Source: Myotis daubentonii
Taxonomy: Eukaryota > Chordata > Mammalia > Chiroptera > Vespertilionidae
Reading direction: 5' to 3'
Length of the DNA: 64,000 bases
Assembly (NCBI RefSeq): GCF_963259705.1
Contig: NC_081844.1
Coordinates: 50,267,501 to 50,331,500, forward strand
Positions within the stretch are counted from its first letter, which is position 1. The number at the start of each line of letters is the position of its first letter. The notes under the pieces are model-generated. The model worked only from the letters and a program-made list of their open reading frames with translations. It was not told where the DNA came from and did not search any database. The position numbers were made by a program, and so were the translations under genes. Of the stretch, positions 35,037 through 46,600 are shown piece by piece.

Positions 35037-35209
35037 AAAGATAAAATCTATTTTCAATTTCTAACAGGTAAATTTTGTTTTTAAAAACACCGGCAGCACT
35101 GCTGGTCAGTGGCTGTTAATTCATGAGAATCTGGCTTATCTCAAGGACTGAGAATTGATCATGGAATGTTTTTGCCATCCAGCATTGTGCTCATATAGTC
35201 AACAGTACA

Positions 35210-35700
35210 ACTTGATAAACATTTATTGAGTGTCTACTGTATACACATAGGTACAGAGTGTTTCTGCACTCGAGAAGCTTTAACAGTTTATGAACTAGAC
35301 CATATTTAGGTTTTTATTTGAATTTTGTATTTTCTCATAAATATTTATTTAACATCTGCAGTGGTGAAGTTACTGTGCCATGTATTATGGTAGATACCTA
35401 GGTAAGGGACAGTTTCTGCTTTTCTGTTGCTTAAAAATAAATAAGGTAGATGGTTTGCATTATAATTGCAATGCAAACCAGATTGTGACATGTAGCATCA
35501 GACAGTTATAAACAGAGCATTATGTGGGTTGGGAAGAGGAGAGCACATTCAATCGAGTAGACCAAGGAATCCTCTCGGATAGGTCTCTTTAAGTTTGGTC
35601 TTGATTCAAGTAGGAAAGGAAGGAATGTTTAAGGTAGGTTATATGACTACACCAGGTATTAGGTACCTTGATTGGAGAAGAATATTACTGAGCTACTGCA
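35210..35700 (-). repeat. L2 fragment, antisense
   Basis: aaacatttattgagtgtctactgt...ggtacagagtgtttctgcact...gagaagcttt and a second similar stretch are typical of the L2 complement. Diverged. Confidence 0.5.
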
Positions 35701-35784
35701 AATTGAGTATCTGAAGTTCTTATCTACATCTGCCTTTTCCTTGCCTTACATTATTTCCTACATTAATTTTAAAAACCAAGTTTG

Positions 35785-36016
35785 GCCAAAACCGGTTTGG
35801 CTCAGTGGATAGAGCGTCGGCCTGCAGACTGAAAGGTCCCGGGTTCGATTCCGGTCAAGGGCATGTACCTGGGTTGTGGGCACTTCCCCAGTGGGGGATG
35901 TGCAGGAGGCAGCTGATCGATGTTTCTCTCTCATCGATGTTTCTAGCTCTCTATCTCTCTCTCTTCCTCTCTGTAAAAAATCAATAAAATATACTAAAAA
36001 CAAACAAACAAACAAA
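35785..36016 (+). repeat. Ves SINE close to the NPY5R coding exon
   Basis: The flanking duplication is aaaaaccaagtttg (35771-35784) with a near copy aaacccaagtttg (about 36018-36030). Well preserved: box B gggttcgattccgg, paired gatcgatgtttct/catcgatgtttct, (CAAA)n tail. It ends about 255 bp upstream of the splice acceptor. Confidence 0.94.
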
Positions 36017-36257
36017 AAAACCCAAGTTTGTTATTTTAACACGAGTTAATATCCCATAGAAGTGACTATAGACTTAAACTTACTGTAATTGTTATTGGCT
36101 GAAATTTGCACCGTACTTGGAACCAATTGAAGACCTCACTAAACATCCTTAAGAGGTTCATAAGATAATGGGAGCAAATTGTAAAATGTACTTATCCTCT
36201 CAGTGGATTAATTTATAGTAGCCATGTAATTTTTTTTCAAGTTGCTAACTAATGTCT

Positions 36258-36273
36258 TTTTATTCCAAGCAGG
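36258..36273 (+). other. NPY5R: Splice acceptor of the NPY5R coding exon
   Basis: A pyrimidine-rich tract ends in CCAAGCAG at 36272, nine bases before the ATG at 36282, with a branch-point-like GCTAAC just upstream (36244-36249). It fits the known structure in which Y5 coding sequence is in one exon preceded by untranslated exons. Confidence 0.75.
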
Positions 36274-36281
36274 ACTATACT

Positions 36282-37381
36282 ATGGATTTAGAGCTCCAGG
36301 ATTATTATAACCAGACACTTGCCACAGAGAACAATACTGCTGCCCCTCGGAATTCTGATTTCCCCGTCTGGGATGACTATAAAAGCAGTGTAGATGACTT
36401 TCAGTATTTTCTGATTGGACTCTATACACTTGTAAGTCTTCTTGGTTTCACGGGGAATCTGCTTATTTTAATGGCTCTCATGAGAAAGCGTAATCAGAAC
36501 ACTACAGTAAACTTCCTCATAGGAAATCTGGCCTTCTCTGATATCTTGATTGTGCTGTTCTGCTCACCTTTCACACTGACCTCTGTCTTGCTGGATCAGT
36601 GGATGTTTGGCAAAGTCATGTGTCATATTATGCCTTTCCTTCAATGTGTGTCAGTTCTGGTTTCAACTTTAATTTTAATATCAATTGCCATTGTCAGGTA
36701 TCATATGATAAAGCATCCTATATCTAATAATCTAACAGCAAACCATGGCTACTTCCTGGTAGCTACTGTCTGGACACTAGGTTTTGCGATTTGTTCTCCC
36801 CTTCCAGTGTTTCACAGTTTTGTGGAACTTCAGGAAACTTTTGGCTCAGCATTGCTGAGCAGCAAGTATTTATGTGTTGAATCGTGGCCCTCTGATTCAT
36901 ACAGAATTGCTTTTACTATCTCCTTGTTGCTAGTACAGTATATTCTGCCCTTAGTTTGCCTAACTATAAGTCATACCAGTGTCTGCAGGAGTATAAGCTG
37001 TGGATTGTCCAACAAAGAAAACAAATTAGAAGAAAATGAGATGATCAACTTAACTCTTCATCCATCCAAAAAGAGTGGACCCCAGGTGAAACTCTCCAGC
37101 AGCCATAAATGGAGTTATTCATTCATCAGAAAACACAGAAGAAGATACAGCAAGAAGAAGGTATGTGTGTTACCTGTTCCAGCAAGATCTCCTCAAGACA
37201 ATCACTCAAGCACACTTCCAGAAAACTTCGGCTCTGTGAAAACTCAGCTCTTTTCATCTAATAAGTCCATACCAGGAGTCCCCACCTGCTTTGAGATGAA
37301 ACCTGAAGAAAACTCAGATGCTCATGACTTGAGAGTAAATCGTTCCATCATGCGAATAAAAAAGAGATCTCGAAGTGTTTT
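36282..37381 (+). CDS. NPY5R: Neuropeptide Y receptor Y5, C-terminus lost in assembly gap
   Basis: Gi/o-coupled NPY/PYY receptor linked to feeding. The visible part is 366 codons plus two bases, ending KKRSRSV. Human Y5 has 445 residues with 79 after this point, so there is no net length change so far. Landmarks are sequons N10 and N17, N59 (1.50), D87 (2.50), C114 and C198, VRY at 138-140 in place of DRY (normal for Y5), TM1 about 40-67, and a very long basic intracellular loop 3 from about residue 240. TM6, TM7 and the tail are missing behind the Ns. The start is MDLELQ at 36282: an in-frame ATG at 36252 lies upstream of the acceptor TTTTTATTCCAAGCAG/GACTATACTATG (exon begins 36273), so it would be intronic in that transcript. 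The SINE ending near 36016 lies in the upstream intron. Confidence 0.96.
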
Positions 37382-37581
37382 NNNNNNNNNNNNNNNNNNN
37401 NNNNNNNNNNNNNNNNNNNNNNNNNNNNNNNNNNNNNNNNNNNNNNNNNNNNNNNNNNNNNNNNNNNNNNNNNNNNNNNNNNNNNNNNNNNNNNNNNNNN
37501 NNNNNNNNNNNNNNNNNNNNNNNNNNNNNNNNNNNNNNNNNNNNNNNNNNNNNNNNNNNNNNNNNNNNNNNNNNNNNNNNN
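37382..37581. other. Assembly gap (200 N) inside NPY5R
   Basis: Exactly 200 Ns begin after the first two bases of the Phe codon following RSRSV. From human Y5, 238 more coding bases including the stop are expected, so a true-size gap would leave about 38 coding bases after it. The sequence after the gap (caggattacaactgcaggc...) does not look like the expected Y5 tail, so the gap length is probably nominal. Confidence 0.97.
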
Positions 37582-40155
37582 CAGGATTACAACTGCAGGC
37601 ATTGGGGACAGTTTTAGAACTCTTATAAGAATGTGTTTATCTCCTATTATTGATAATTGCTCAAATTGTCAACTTATCTCCATTGTCCTAGTAATACACA
37701 ATTAATTTACCAAATAGAAATGGATTTTAATTTTTTCTAGACTTATACCACAGCATTAACACTTTCAAGTGAAGATTGTTTTCATATACATCTTTTATAT
37801 TCTAAAATGTGAAGTATAAATGGTATCTGTACTTCCAAGTATTGAATACTTTTAAAGAATACTTAGTGTCCACAGGGAAAAAAGTTAAATTTTTTTGCGG
37901 GGCAAGATATAGAATGATTAATATAATTTATGCTGATTCAATACTGAGGTCTAATATACTATCTTACTAATTGAGGTCAAGCTTTTCAATTGAATTTTTT
38001 TTTGCCTGTTTTGTGCGTGTTTTTTTTAATTGACTCCCGGAAAATAGTTGAATATTTGCACATATGGCTCAGACTGCTGTCTTCAGTTCCTATAACCATT
38101 CCCTGCTTTGATTCCCGTTCTTAAGGGGAAAACAACAAAACAAACTTAATTTGCAAATAATTGGTAAGTCTGATAGTTGTTTAATCAACTGCAAGTCCAA
38201 CATCTCTATATTGGCTTTCTTTGGCCCCCTCCTCCTTCCACCCTAGTTGATGTCTCCACAGAGGGAAAGCTGGTCCACTTGGTACCTTTCGCTGGTTCCT
38301 GCTGACCTCCAGTCCAGTCCAGTAGTCATCCTGCCTGGTCTCCATGTACATCAGCCTCTGCCCATGCTGTGTTGGGTATGGTCTGTCCTCAGCAAGTCAG
38401 GGCCTGAGAGTCCAGCCCCAGAGCCCCGCTCCCCTGCTAACATTCAGATATAATCTCTCACTGTGGGGTCACTGAGTCTTGGCCACATTCTCCATTCTTT
38501 CCTAAGCCTGGGCTGTCCTATGGGGGTCTTGCCCCAGCCAAGTCTGGGGATTATTCAAGGAACTTTAAACTCATCACCAAGAACTGAGCAGGAACTTAGG
38601 ACATTCTACTCCTCATATAGGTCACCAGGAACTGAGAGAGACAGCACGGCTTTCTTGGTCCAAATGCTATAAGCTGCCACATCTGCTGCATGTTCACCTT
38701 GTGTTGCTGTAAAAGCATTCTGTTTTCCAGACCCTTTCTAAATTTTTAAATATGAGGCCATGTGCAAGCCTCTGCTTTTAGCTTCCCTCCAATCCATCTG
38801 GTGCTATATGAGTATCTGCCCCAAGTTTTTTTGTGATGACAGGTAGAAAAAGTGAAGGAACTTTGGTTCCTGTTTGCTTCACACCCCGCCCCCAGTCCTA
38901 TTTGAAGGTTTTCTGCTTCTCCCTGCCTACTAAGAATGTCCCCTACTGACAATATCTTCATTTTCCTGTGCCCTATGGCTTACAGGAAAACCATGTTTTG
39001 AACATCAAGGTTTGCTTTTGGAAAACAAAGCTCTTGTGATTTAAAACCGTCCCCTTTCAAGGCTTAGATATAAGACTATTGTCTCACCCTGACCCCAAGC
39101 ACTGAAGTCTAAGCTGAAGAGCTACCTCTTATTTAAAGGCAGTAGGCATTTCCACTTTCACTGGGGCAATCAATTGCGAGGTTTCACCTTAGTGGCTAAG
39201 GGGGACGGGGAACTCACAGATAGGGCAAATATAAATACATAGGTATTTTATACTGTTACAGTAACTTACATGAGCAAACATACAATAACTCAAACCTCAC
39301 AGATTTTCTGATTACTGATAGATGAGTTTACTTAAATTGGATAAATTAATTTGAGTCTCTTCAACTATTGAATGCAGAGGAAGCAATTTATCTTCCCTAA
39401 CCAGAAATGACTAAATGTTCTTAATAATTGAAAACTGAGAAGTTTGAATGGGTTGGTGGATAGAAATCATTAAGAAGGGGATTAATGGATTTAGATGACT
39501 ATTATGAGTAATAATTTCTTCCATGGAGACTTGCTTAGTGAGCTAAACAATTTATGTTCAATCAACTTCCCATTGCTCAAGAGCTGATTATCTAACTTTT
39601 TTTTTCTATTCTCTCCTGGTGTCTGATTTGATTTCTTTTTCCATAGTACTGTCACAAAGCATGGCTAGGGGAAATAAATGGAGATGAAATTTTAAATAGT
39701 TAACATCATTACTTTGAACAATTATTTTAAAATATTTAATTCAGGAAGAGATGTGAAATTGTGTTTTAATGGTTAAATCATTCCTGCTAGCTGTGCTGCC
39801 TATTACTGTAGATAATAAAGCACTAAGTGAAAAGAAAAATCTGGGAACTGTACAAAAAGCAACTAGAACAATTACATGATGAACAATGTATATGAGGATT
39901 ACTTTATTCAGATATCTATTGAATACCTACTGTGTATCAGGAACTCTTCCAGGTACTTGGGTTTTACCAATGAAAAAGACCCCTGCTCCTTTGATGTTTG
40001 CCTTCTTGGTGGCAATGAGTCAGTCGCAGGTGATGGGCAAACAATAGTAATAAGAACTATAAAAGGGTATTGCATAGTAATACTATAGTATATACATAGA
40101 TGCATTCATTTCCTAGGGCTGCTGTAGGAGGACTTCCTAGAACCATTTACTCTTC
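37582..40155 (+). other. NPY5R 3' flank and unassigned sequence
   Basis: Presumably starts within or after the NPY5R 3'UTR. The first AATAAA signals I see on plus are far away (39673, 39813). 38230-39220 is a GC-elevated stretch that I cannot identify. 39905-40080 resembles antisense L2 (tctattgaatacctactgtgtatcagg). Confidence 0.4.
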
Positions 40156-40380
40156 CGTGGTCAGCAAACTGCGGCTCGCGAGCCACATGCGGCTCTTTGG
40201 CCCCTTGAGTGTGGCTCTTCCACAAAATACCACATGCGGGCACGCACATACAGTGTGATTGAAACTTCGTGGCCCATGCGCAGAAGTTGGTATTTTGTGG
40301 AAGAGCCACACTCAAGGGGCCAAAGAGCCGCATGTGGCTTGCAAGCCGCAGTTTGCTGAGCCGCAGTTTGCCGACCACTG
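40156..40380 (+). mobile_element. Foldback hAT MITE (225 bp)
   Basis: Two 67-bp arms (40166-40232 and 40288-40354) are near-perfect inverted repeats around a 55-bp loop. Ends cgtggtcagcaaactgcgg and ccgcagtttgccgaccactg. The 3' end carries an extra tandem copy of gccgcagtttgc. An 8-bp duplication is not clear. No transposase. Confidence 0.88.
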
Positions 40381-40659
40381 CTCTAGATAGTTCATCCTAA
40401 GTTCACTTGGAATTGGCTTGACATCTGTGTTAGATAATTGTCCTTATTCAACAGAAAATAAAATGCCATATTCCTCTCTGCCAAGCAGGATCCAGGGTAA
40501 GCTCCCACAGAGACAGGGAGATCAGGTGAAACCTTGATATTTTTAATTCAAAAGACAGGACTCCACGGCCCTTAAGAAAAAATTTCCTGGGTTGTAAAAT
40601 TGGCAAGAGACTTTTTGAGGTTTTAAAAAGATTTACAAATCAAGTGGACAGAGAAAGGA
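40381..40659. other. Unassigned sequence
   Basis: No gene or repeat recognised between the foldback MITE and the L1 fragment. Confidence 0.4.
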
Positions 40660-41570
40660 TTTACAATGCTTTTTAAAGAAAATTAATCCAGCACCCATTT
40701 ATGATAAAAATGCTCAGTAAAATGGGAATAGAGGGAACATAACGTAATAAAGTACCATATATGACAAATGCACAGCAAACATTATACTAAATTGGGGAAA
40801 AATTAAAAGCATTTCCCCCTAAGATCAGGAACAAGACAGGGATTTCCACTTTCACAATTCTTATTCAACGTAGTACTGGAAGTCCTAGCCACAGAAATAA
40901 AAGGCATCCAAATTGGAAAGTAAGAAGTAAAACTGTCATTATTTGCAGATGACATGATACTGTGTACTGTATAGAGAACCCTAAGGATTCCACCAAAAAA
41001 CCCCTACTAGATCTGATGAGTGAATTCTGAAAAGTAGCAGGATACAAAATAAATATCCAGAAATTAGTTGCATTCTTTATACACAATAATGAACTATCAG
41101 AAAGGGAAACTAAGCAATCCCATTTACAATTGCATTACAAAATACGTAGGAATAAATTTAACCAAGAATGTAAAAAAACCTGTACTTCAAAAATTATAGG
41201 ACACTGAAGAAAGAAATAGATGATACAAATAAGTGGAAGCATATACTGTGTTCATGGATAGGAAGAATTAACATCATTAAAGTGTTGATATTACCCAAAG
41301 CAATTTATAGATTTAATGCAATTCCTATCAAGATACCAATAGCATATTTCACAGAACTAGAAAAAATGTTCCAAGAATTTATATGGAACCACAAAAGACC
41401 CTGAATAGCCACAGCAATCTTAAGAAAGAACAACAAAGTTGGAGAATCACACTACCTGATATCAAACTATACTACAAGGCCATAGTAATCAACCAGCATG
41501 ATACTGGCATAAAAACGGACATATAGATCAATAGAACAGAATAGAGAACCCAGACATAAACCAATGCCTT
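40660..41570 (+). repeat. L1 ORF2 fragment, sense
   Basis: Reverse-transcriptase-region L1 sequence, e.g. gcagatgacatgatactgt and ctatcaagataccaatagca. Many frameshifts and stops; truncated at both ends. Confidence 0.9.
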
Positions 41571-41589
41571 TATTGGCTTTCTAACCAAC

Positions 41590-41830
41590 AAACATACTAA
41601 TTTTGCTTACAAATTCTGTTTTATGTGTGGGTTATTTTGGATTTTCTACAGAGAGTACCATGTTGTCTTCAAAATTAATAGTTTTATTTCTTCCTTTCCC
41701 ATGCTCATACATTTGGTTTATTGTCCTTTACTTTTCACACTAGTTAAGTTCTTCAGTATAATGTTAATAGATTTGGTGGTTGTAAGCACACTTGTCTTGT
41801 TGCCAATTTCAGGGGAAAGGTATTCATATT
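41590..41830 (-). repeat. L1 fragment, antisense
   Basis: Contains ttttatttcttcctttccca...agtataatgttaatagatttggtgg..cttgtcttgttgcc, the complement of the L1 RT region, older than the fragment before it. Confidence 0.6.
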
Positions 41831-42239
41831 TATTTCTATGCAAAAATCTATGCTTGGTGTACAAAACATCAAATTAGATGAGTAAATGAAGACTTGTCAT
41901 GTTACTCCTGTAACACTGCATACTGGTGCCCAACATATCACGATAAAATATATTTTATGTCTTATTTACTTCACCTGAATTTACAAGGTGAAATTTGAGG
42001 GGTATTTCAAACATATTTAGCCAGGGGTTTTAGTGAATAGTGGCAACAAAGTACAATATCAGTGTTCAAATTTTGGTATTTTTATCTTTGTCAGTGCAGC
42101 TTAGTGACTTCACAATTAGTATGGCTACCTCATTAGTCTTAGAGATTAATCTAACACTTATTTTAACTATCTACTAGATATCTGTATACCTAAAAAAGGA
42201 TAGTCACCATTAATGTGTGTGAGTGTGTGTGTGTGTTTT

Positions 42240-42480
42240 TTACCTGGTCGACTTGGCAGTCAGGTTTAGTGGAAAGACCATGGACTTTGAACAAAAATAC
42301 AGGCCTGGATCAGTATCTCACCATTGTCATTTAATTAATGTGTAACTTTCACCTATAAGACCAATTTCTCTGAACCTCAGTATCTTCATCTTTTAAATAG
42401 GAATAAGAGCATAATATAGACAAATATGTCAATCAGTATCACACAATAAAGTGTCTAGTATAATACTTGGTACATTGAAT
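42240..42480 (+). repeat. MIR SINE
   Basis: aagaccatggactttgaac...aatttctctgaacctcagtatcttcatcttttaaatagg and tagtataatacttggtaca. A (TG)n at 42218-42236 precedes it. Confidence 0.65.
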
Positions 42481-43839
42481 TGGCCCCATATAAAAGTATA
42501 GCGAAGACAATAATAAAAAATCTGAATAATGCAATTTGACGATAAAAAAAACAGGCTCAGCCTGTGTCATCTCATAGATCTTCAAATCTTAGTTGCACTA
42601 ATTTTAAGCTATGTAAATACACAGAATACATTCACACCTCCAGTAAGTCGCTTAACACATCTGAAAATAAGTTCCCACACGGATAAAGTAGAAAATGACA
42701 CTAACTTTATACAATTCAGATGAAAACGAAAGGAGATTGTTTATGTAAGAGACTTAGCACAGAGAAGCCTGCACTGAATGTCTTATCCGTCTATTGTCCT
42801 ATTTCTGCTGTTAGACATTGTAAAGAGTAAGTGAGCCAGAGTAGGTATGAGAAGCTCCTAATAGAGTGCCTGAGCCAGCAAGTGTAGAACTGTACTCTAG
42901 TGCCATCACCACCCTTATTACCTCCACCACCACCACTACTAAAGATTGATGCTGCAACTCCAAACTTCTAAATGTCAGAATTAAACAGATGCACACAATG
43001 AACCGAGGACATGTATAAGACAAAAAATTCCTAGAATTTGCCATAGTCTTTGTACAGTCACCTTTACCCTATGAATTAACTTCTCATTGATAAGCTTTTC
43101 TTCTCAAAATGTATTTTTGTGTGTTTTTTATTTTGTTTTTAAGTTCATATATAGAAACAAGATCTCATGTATTTGTCATATCAGAAATACTACTTGGACT
43201 TTTCTACCAAAAGCTGTTCACAACTGGCTACATGGGTATTCTCACAAAAACGCAACAAGGCCATCACTATGACTATTCAGATATTTGAAATCCCCCTGCA
43301 TTTTCTTCCCTTAATAATCTTTGACCTGCTGGCAATCATATTGTCTGGACTCCAGTCAGCTTACCTGCCTCTTACTTAATGATCTGGGACTTTCATTTCC
43401 TGAATAGGAGTAGAGCACATGAATGCCATTTACCCATTAGGTTACAATGAATTATTTTCCTAAGAAACAGCTAGATTCAGTATCTGAGAGAACAACAAAA
43501 GACTTCTTCCTCTTTCACGCTGTGACATTAAATGCAGTCTTTTTACCAGTAAATTGGAAGAAAACTTACTCTTAAGAATGACTGAAAAAAGAGTCTATTG
43601 GCCCTTAAAACAAACGATATGTCCCAGAGGACATAGAAATAGACTGGGATGAGGAAGATACAGATTTTTTGGGACCTACCTAACCATCTGGATGATCTGA
43701 TTTTAAGTTTCTCACTGGTGATGTGTCATAGTTTTTTCTTACCAGTATAATAAGATTAATCAGAAATCTGAAGAAAAGGAAAGAGTTAAGATGAACTCAA
43801 AATTTTAACATTTGTAATTTCCCATTAATTGTTTCAACA
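42481..43839. other. Unassigned AT-rich sequence
   Basis: No gene or repeat recognised. A short (CCA)n cluster lies near 42925. Confidence 0.5.
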
Positions 43840-44240
43840 ACCTAATGTGGTGTTATCCTCATTTTAGAGGTGAGGAAACTGAGGCTTATATAACAGAATT
43901 ACTTCCCTAGACTGTTTGGCTCAGTGGATAGAGTGTAGGCCTGTGGACTAAAGGGTCCTGGGTTTGATTCCAGTCAAGGGCACATGCCGGGGTTTCAGGC
44001 TCAATCCCCAGGAAGGGGCATGCAAGAGGCAGCTAATCAATGATTCTCTCTTATCATAGATGTTTCTATCTCTCTCTCCCTCTCCTTTCCTCTCTGAAAT
44101 CAATTTAACAAAAAACAAAAACAAACAAAAAAAACTGAATTACTTACACATGTCAACGACTTGCTACTGGCAGAGCCAGGATTTTAAGCTCAGTTGTCTG
44201 AGTTCAAGGTCATTATTCTCTCTTTGTTCTAACCTATATT
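43840..44240 (-). repeat. MIR SINE split by a Ves SINE
   Basis: 43840-43904 (cctcattttagaggtgaggaaactgaggc) and 44146-44220 (agccaggattttaagctcagttgtctga) are one antisense MIR. The Ves SINE sits between them. Confidence 0.8.
43905..44136 (+). repeat. Ves SINE inserted in MIR
   Basis: The 9-bp duplication gaattactt is at 43896-43904 and 44137-44145. tRNA-like head ccctagactgtttggctcagtgg; (AAAC)n tail. Confidence 0.92.
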
Positions 44241-44249
44241 GTCTTTAAA

Positions 44250-44272
44250 ACACACACACACACACACACACG

Positions 44273-44315
<43 letters not shown>
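44250..44315. repeat. (CA)n(CG)5(CA)n microsatellite
   Basis: About 65 bp of alternating purine-pyrimidine with a pure CG core at 44271-44280. Confidence 0.95.
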
Positions 44316-44317
<2 letters not shown>

Positions 44318-45699
44318 CTGGCATCTTCTCATCCTAAATAAAAATACTGACTTTGTCCAACTTTGCCTCTATTGGTCATGTCCTGAAAAGTGAACATTGC
44401 CAGGTATTAAAGAACAATGTAAGCAGTGTTTCCCAAAGGGCTATGCATGATCGCAAGGTCATCTGATTATTCTCAGAAGAGTAACTACTAGGTTAGCATG
44501 AACTATCTTTTCATATAAGTGGTGTTTGGCCAAAATCAGAACTCTTACAGTGTTCAGGCTGAATATGAATAGGGACACAGCCTGAGAACTTCAAAAACTA
44601 TCAGTATTACCTAGACAGAAGTTACAAATGGAATGATATTGCAATCTCAGTGTTTACACATTGTCTTTTTGTTCACTGTTAAGAAAACCAGAGCTCACAT
44701 GAGGTGGCTATACACAGTCATACAAATAATTCAAAGACACTAAGTTCTCTCTCTTATGCTTCATTTCTGGTATTGTGTCCCAGGCATGTGTGAGTTTTCC
44801 CATCAGTGAAGGGTTTCCAATCAAGGAGTATTGCTTTTTTCCTTTATCCTTCTTCTGCAATTTCCAGATCAAGGTTGGAGCCAAAAATGTGTACTTGCTT
44901 CTGTGCCAAACACATACAAAAATTAAGAAGACTGAATAGAGCTATTAATGAAGTGACAGAAACATTTCTCAACTTTGTACATTATTCCTATTAGTGTTTT
45001 AGTTTTCTCTTTCCCATAGGATTTCAGCTTGGTCCAAGAGAAGGAAACAGAGAAACAAACAAAGAAAATTTCAGGGAGATGAAAGAGACATTTTGGGTGT
45101 GTGACCGCTGTATTATTGAAAAGCTAGCAGGCACCGGCTATTTGGTGGCTTTCTTTATAAATCATCCCCAAATAATTGTCCAATTTTCCCTACACTAAGG
45201 AAAGGATTATGTTATAGTAGTATCTACACTGAATTCCAATAGCAAATTACTTTTGGCCAAAAGCTAAATGGACTCTTAACCACCATCTTATCTCAATGGC
45301 TTCAGTACTAATGGAATAGATTAGAAAGGGGGGCTATGGAGGACTCAGAGTTAGGTTTATTAAGAGTAAAATTTAAGATTGAGTGTTCATGTCCTTGCTT
45401 CCAAGAAAACTGCATTTTGATTATTGAAATGTTATAAGGTAGGAATGTTCAGAAAAAAGTTTGCACAAGAATTCAAGTACACAATAAATTCGTAGGCAGC
45501 AGACATAATCTGTTCTCTACAATCTAAAGACCAATTCCATGTCCTATCGATATGAGGTTTAAGACTCCCTTTCTGTCCTTGCTCACTTGCCCTTCAATTC
45601 AATTTTCTTTTCTCCCATATGTTGATGTCTTTCCTATATCTAACCCTATTAATTCCTAAATGGTGTTAATAAGTAATGTTTTACATATTGTCTGATAAC
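44316..45699. other. Unassigned sequence
   Basis: No gene or repeat recognised. Confidence 0.5.
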
Positions 45700-45945
45700 T
45701 CTTACATACTTCTCAGAGAACTATGAATCCATGCAACCTTTCAAGAATATAATTTGGAAATACCTTTCAAAAGCCTTCAGCAGTTTATTCTTTTTGATCC
45801 AGAAATTTTATTCCAATAATTTTTCCTAGTAAGGAAAGAAACAGAAATGTGCACAAAATCAGCTATAGGATAGTCATGGAAAGTTGTATATAATTTCAAA
45901 AGTGCAAATAGTCAGAATATCCAAGCAGGGGACTGTTAAGGTTAA
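45700..45945 (+). repeat. Old L1 3' fragment
   Basis: ctttttgatccagaaattttattcc..gtaaggaaagaaacagaaatgtgcac..tatccaagcaggggac follows the L1M ORF2 end. Diverged. Confidence 0.55.
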
Positions 45946-45954
45946 TTTTTTAAG

Positions 45955-46600
45955 AGAAGATAACATCAGCAAGATTTCAGACTAAGAAGCCCTGGACTTC
46001 TTATGGACAAATCTACCAATTCAATGACCATCCATGCACATACTTCCTTTGTGAAAAGGCCAGAAATCAGTGGAGAGGTTCCTGTATCCCAGGTGAGTGT
46101 GAAAACTGCCACATCACAGTTGGTAGGGAAACCAGACACAGCTTGTTTCCAAAATCTCTCCCCTTGGCACAGAGCCATAAGATTGGGAGCGACCCCTATC
46201 TCCCAGCTTCTCCCTGGGGAGAGAAGGAAAGGAGGGGCGGGCAAACTTTTTGACTCGAGGGCCACAATGGGTTCTTAAACTGGACCAGAGGGCCAGAACA
46301 AAAGCATGGATGGAGTGTTTGTGTGAACTAATATCAAGTAAACATCATTACATAAAAGGGTACAGTCTTTTTTTTTAGTTTTATTCATTTCAAACGGGCT
46401 GGATCCGGCCCGCGGGCCGTAGTTTGCCCACGGCTGGACTAGACCATAAATCCAACATTTGGATTTTTCAGGAGGCTGCTCAAGGGACTGGTTTCTGTCT
46501 TGTCTGAATCAGAGTGCTGAGACGAACTCTCCTGACGTATCAGGTTGGGAGTCACTGAGAACAAAGATAGTGGTTTGGACTATCATGCAATGTTTGCACG
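45955..46600 (+). repeat. L1 5'-region-like sequence split by a hAT MITE
   Basis: gatttcagactaagaagcc...ccagcttctccctggggagag and, after the MITE, ggaggctgctcaagggactggtttctgtc resemble an L1 5' end. The assignment is from memory and uncertain. Confidence 0.4.
46232..46436 (-). mobile_element. hAT MITE, copy 2 of 2 (inverted relative to copy 1)
   Basis: Reverse complement of the 14868-15083 element: ggcgggcaaactttttgac..., aagcatggatggagtgtttgtgtgaac, ggatccggcccgcgggccgtagtttgcccacggctg. Its target duplication is not clear. Confidence 0.85.

Noticed and set aside
35785..35860. tRNA genes at the heads of the SINEs
   Set aside because: Box A and B are present but the cloverleaf is not intact, and SINE bodies, tails and target duplications follow; these are SINE promoters.
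37582..37628. Reading through the gap to a 458-codon NPY5R frame
   Set aside because: It depends on the arbitrary length of the Ns; the residues after the gap do not match the Y5 tail.
40660..41830. Twin-priming (5'-inverted) L1 from the adjoining plus and minus L1 pieces
   Set aside because: The order is wrong for twin priming in either orientation, and the pieces differ in age and have no shared poly(A) or duplication; they are two separate insertions.
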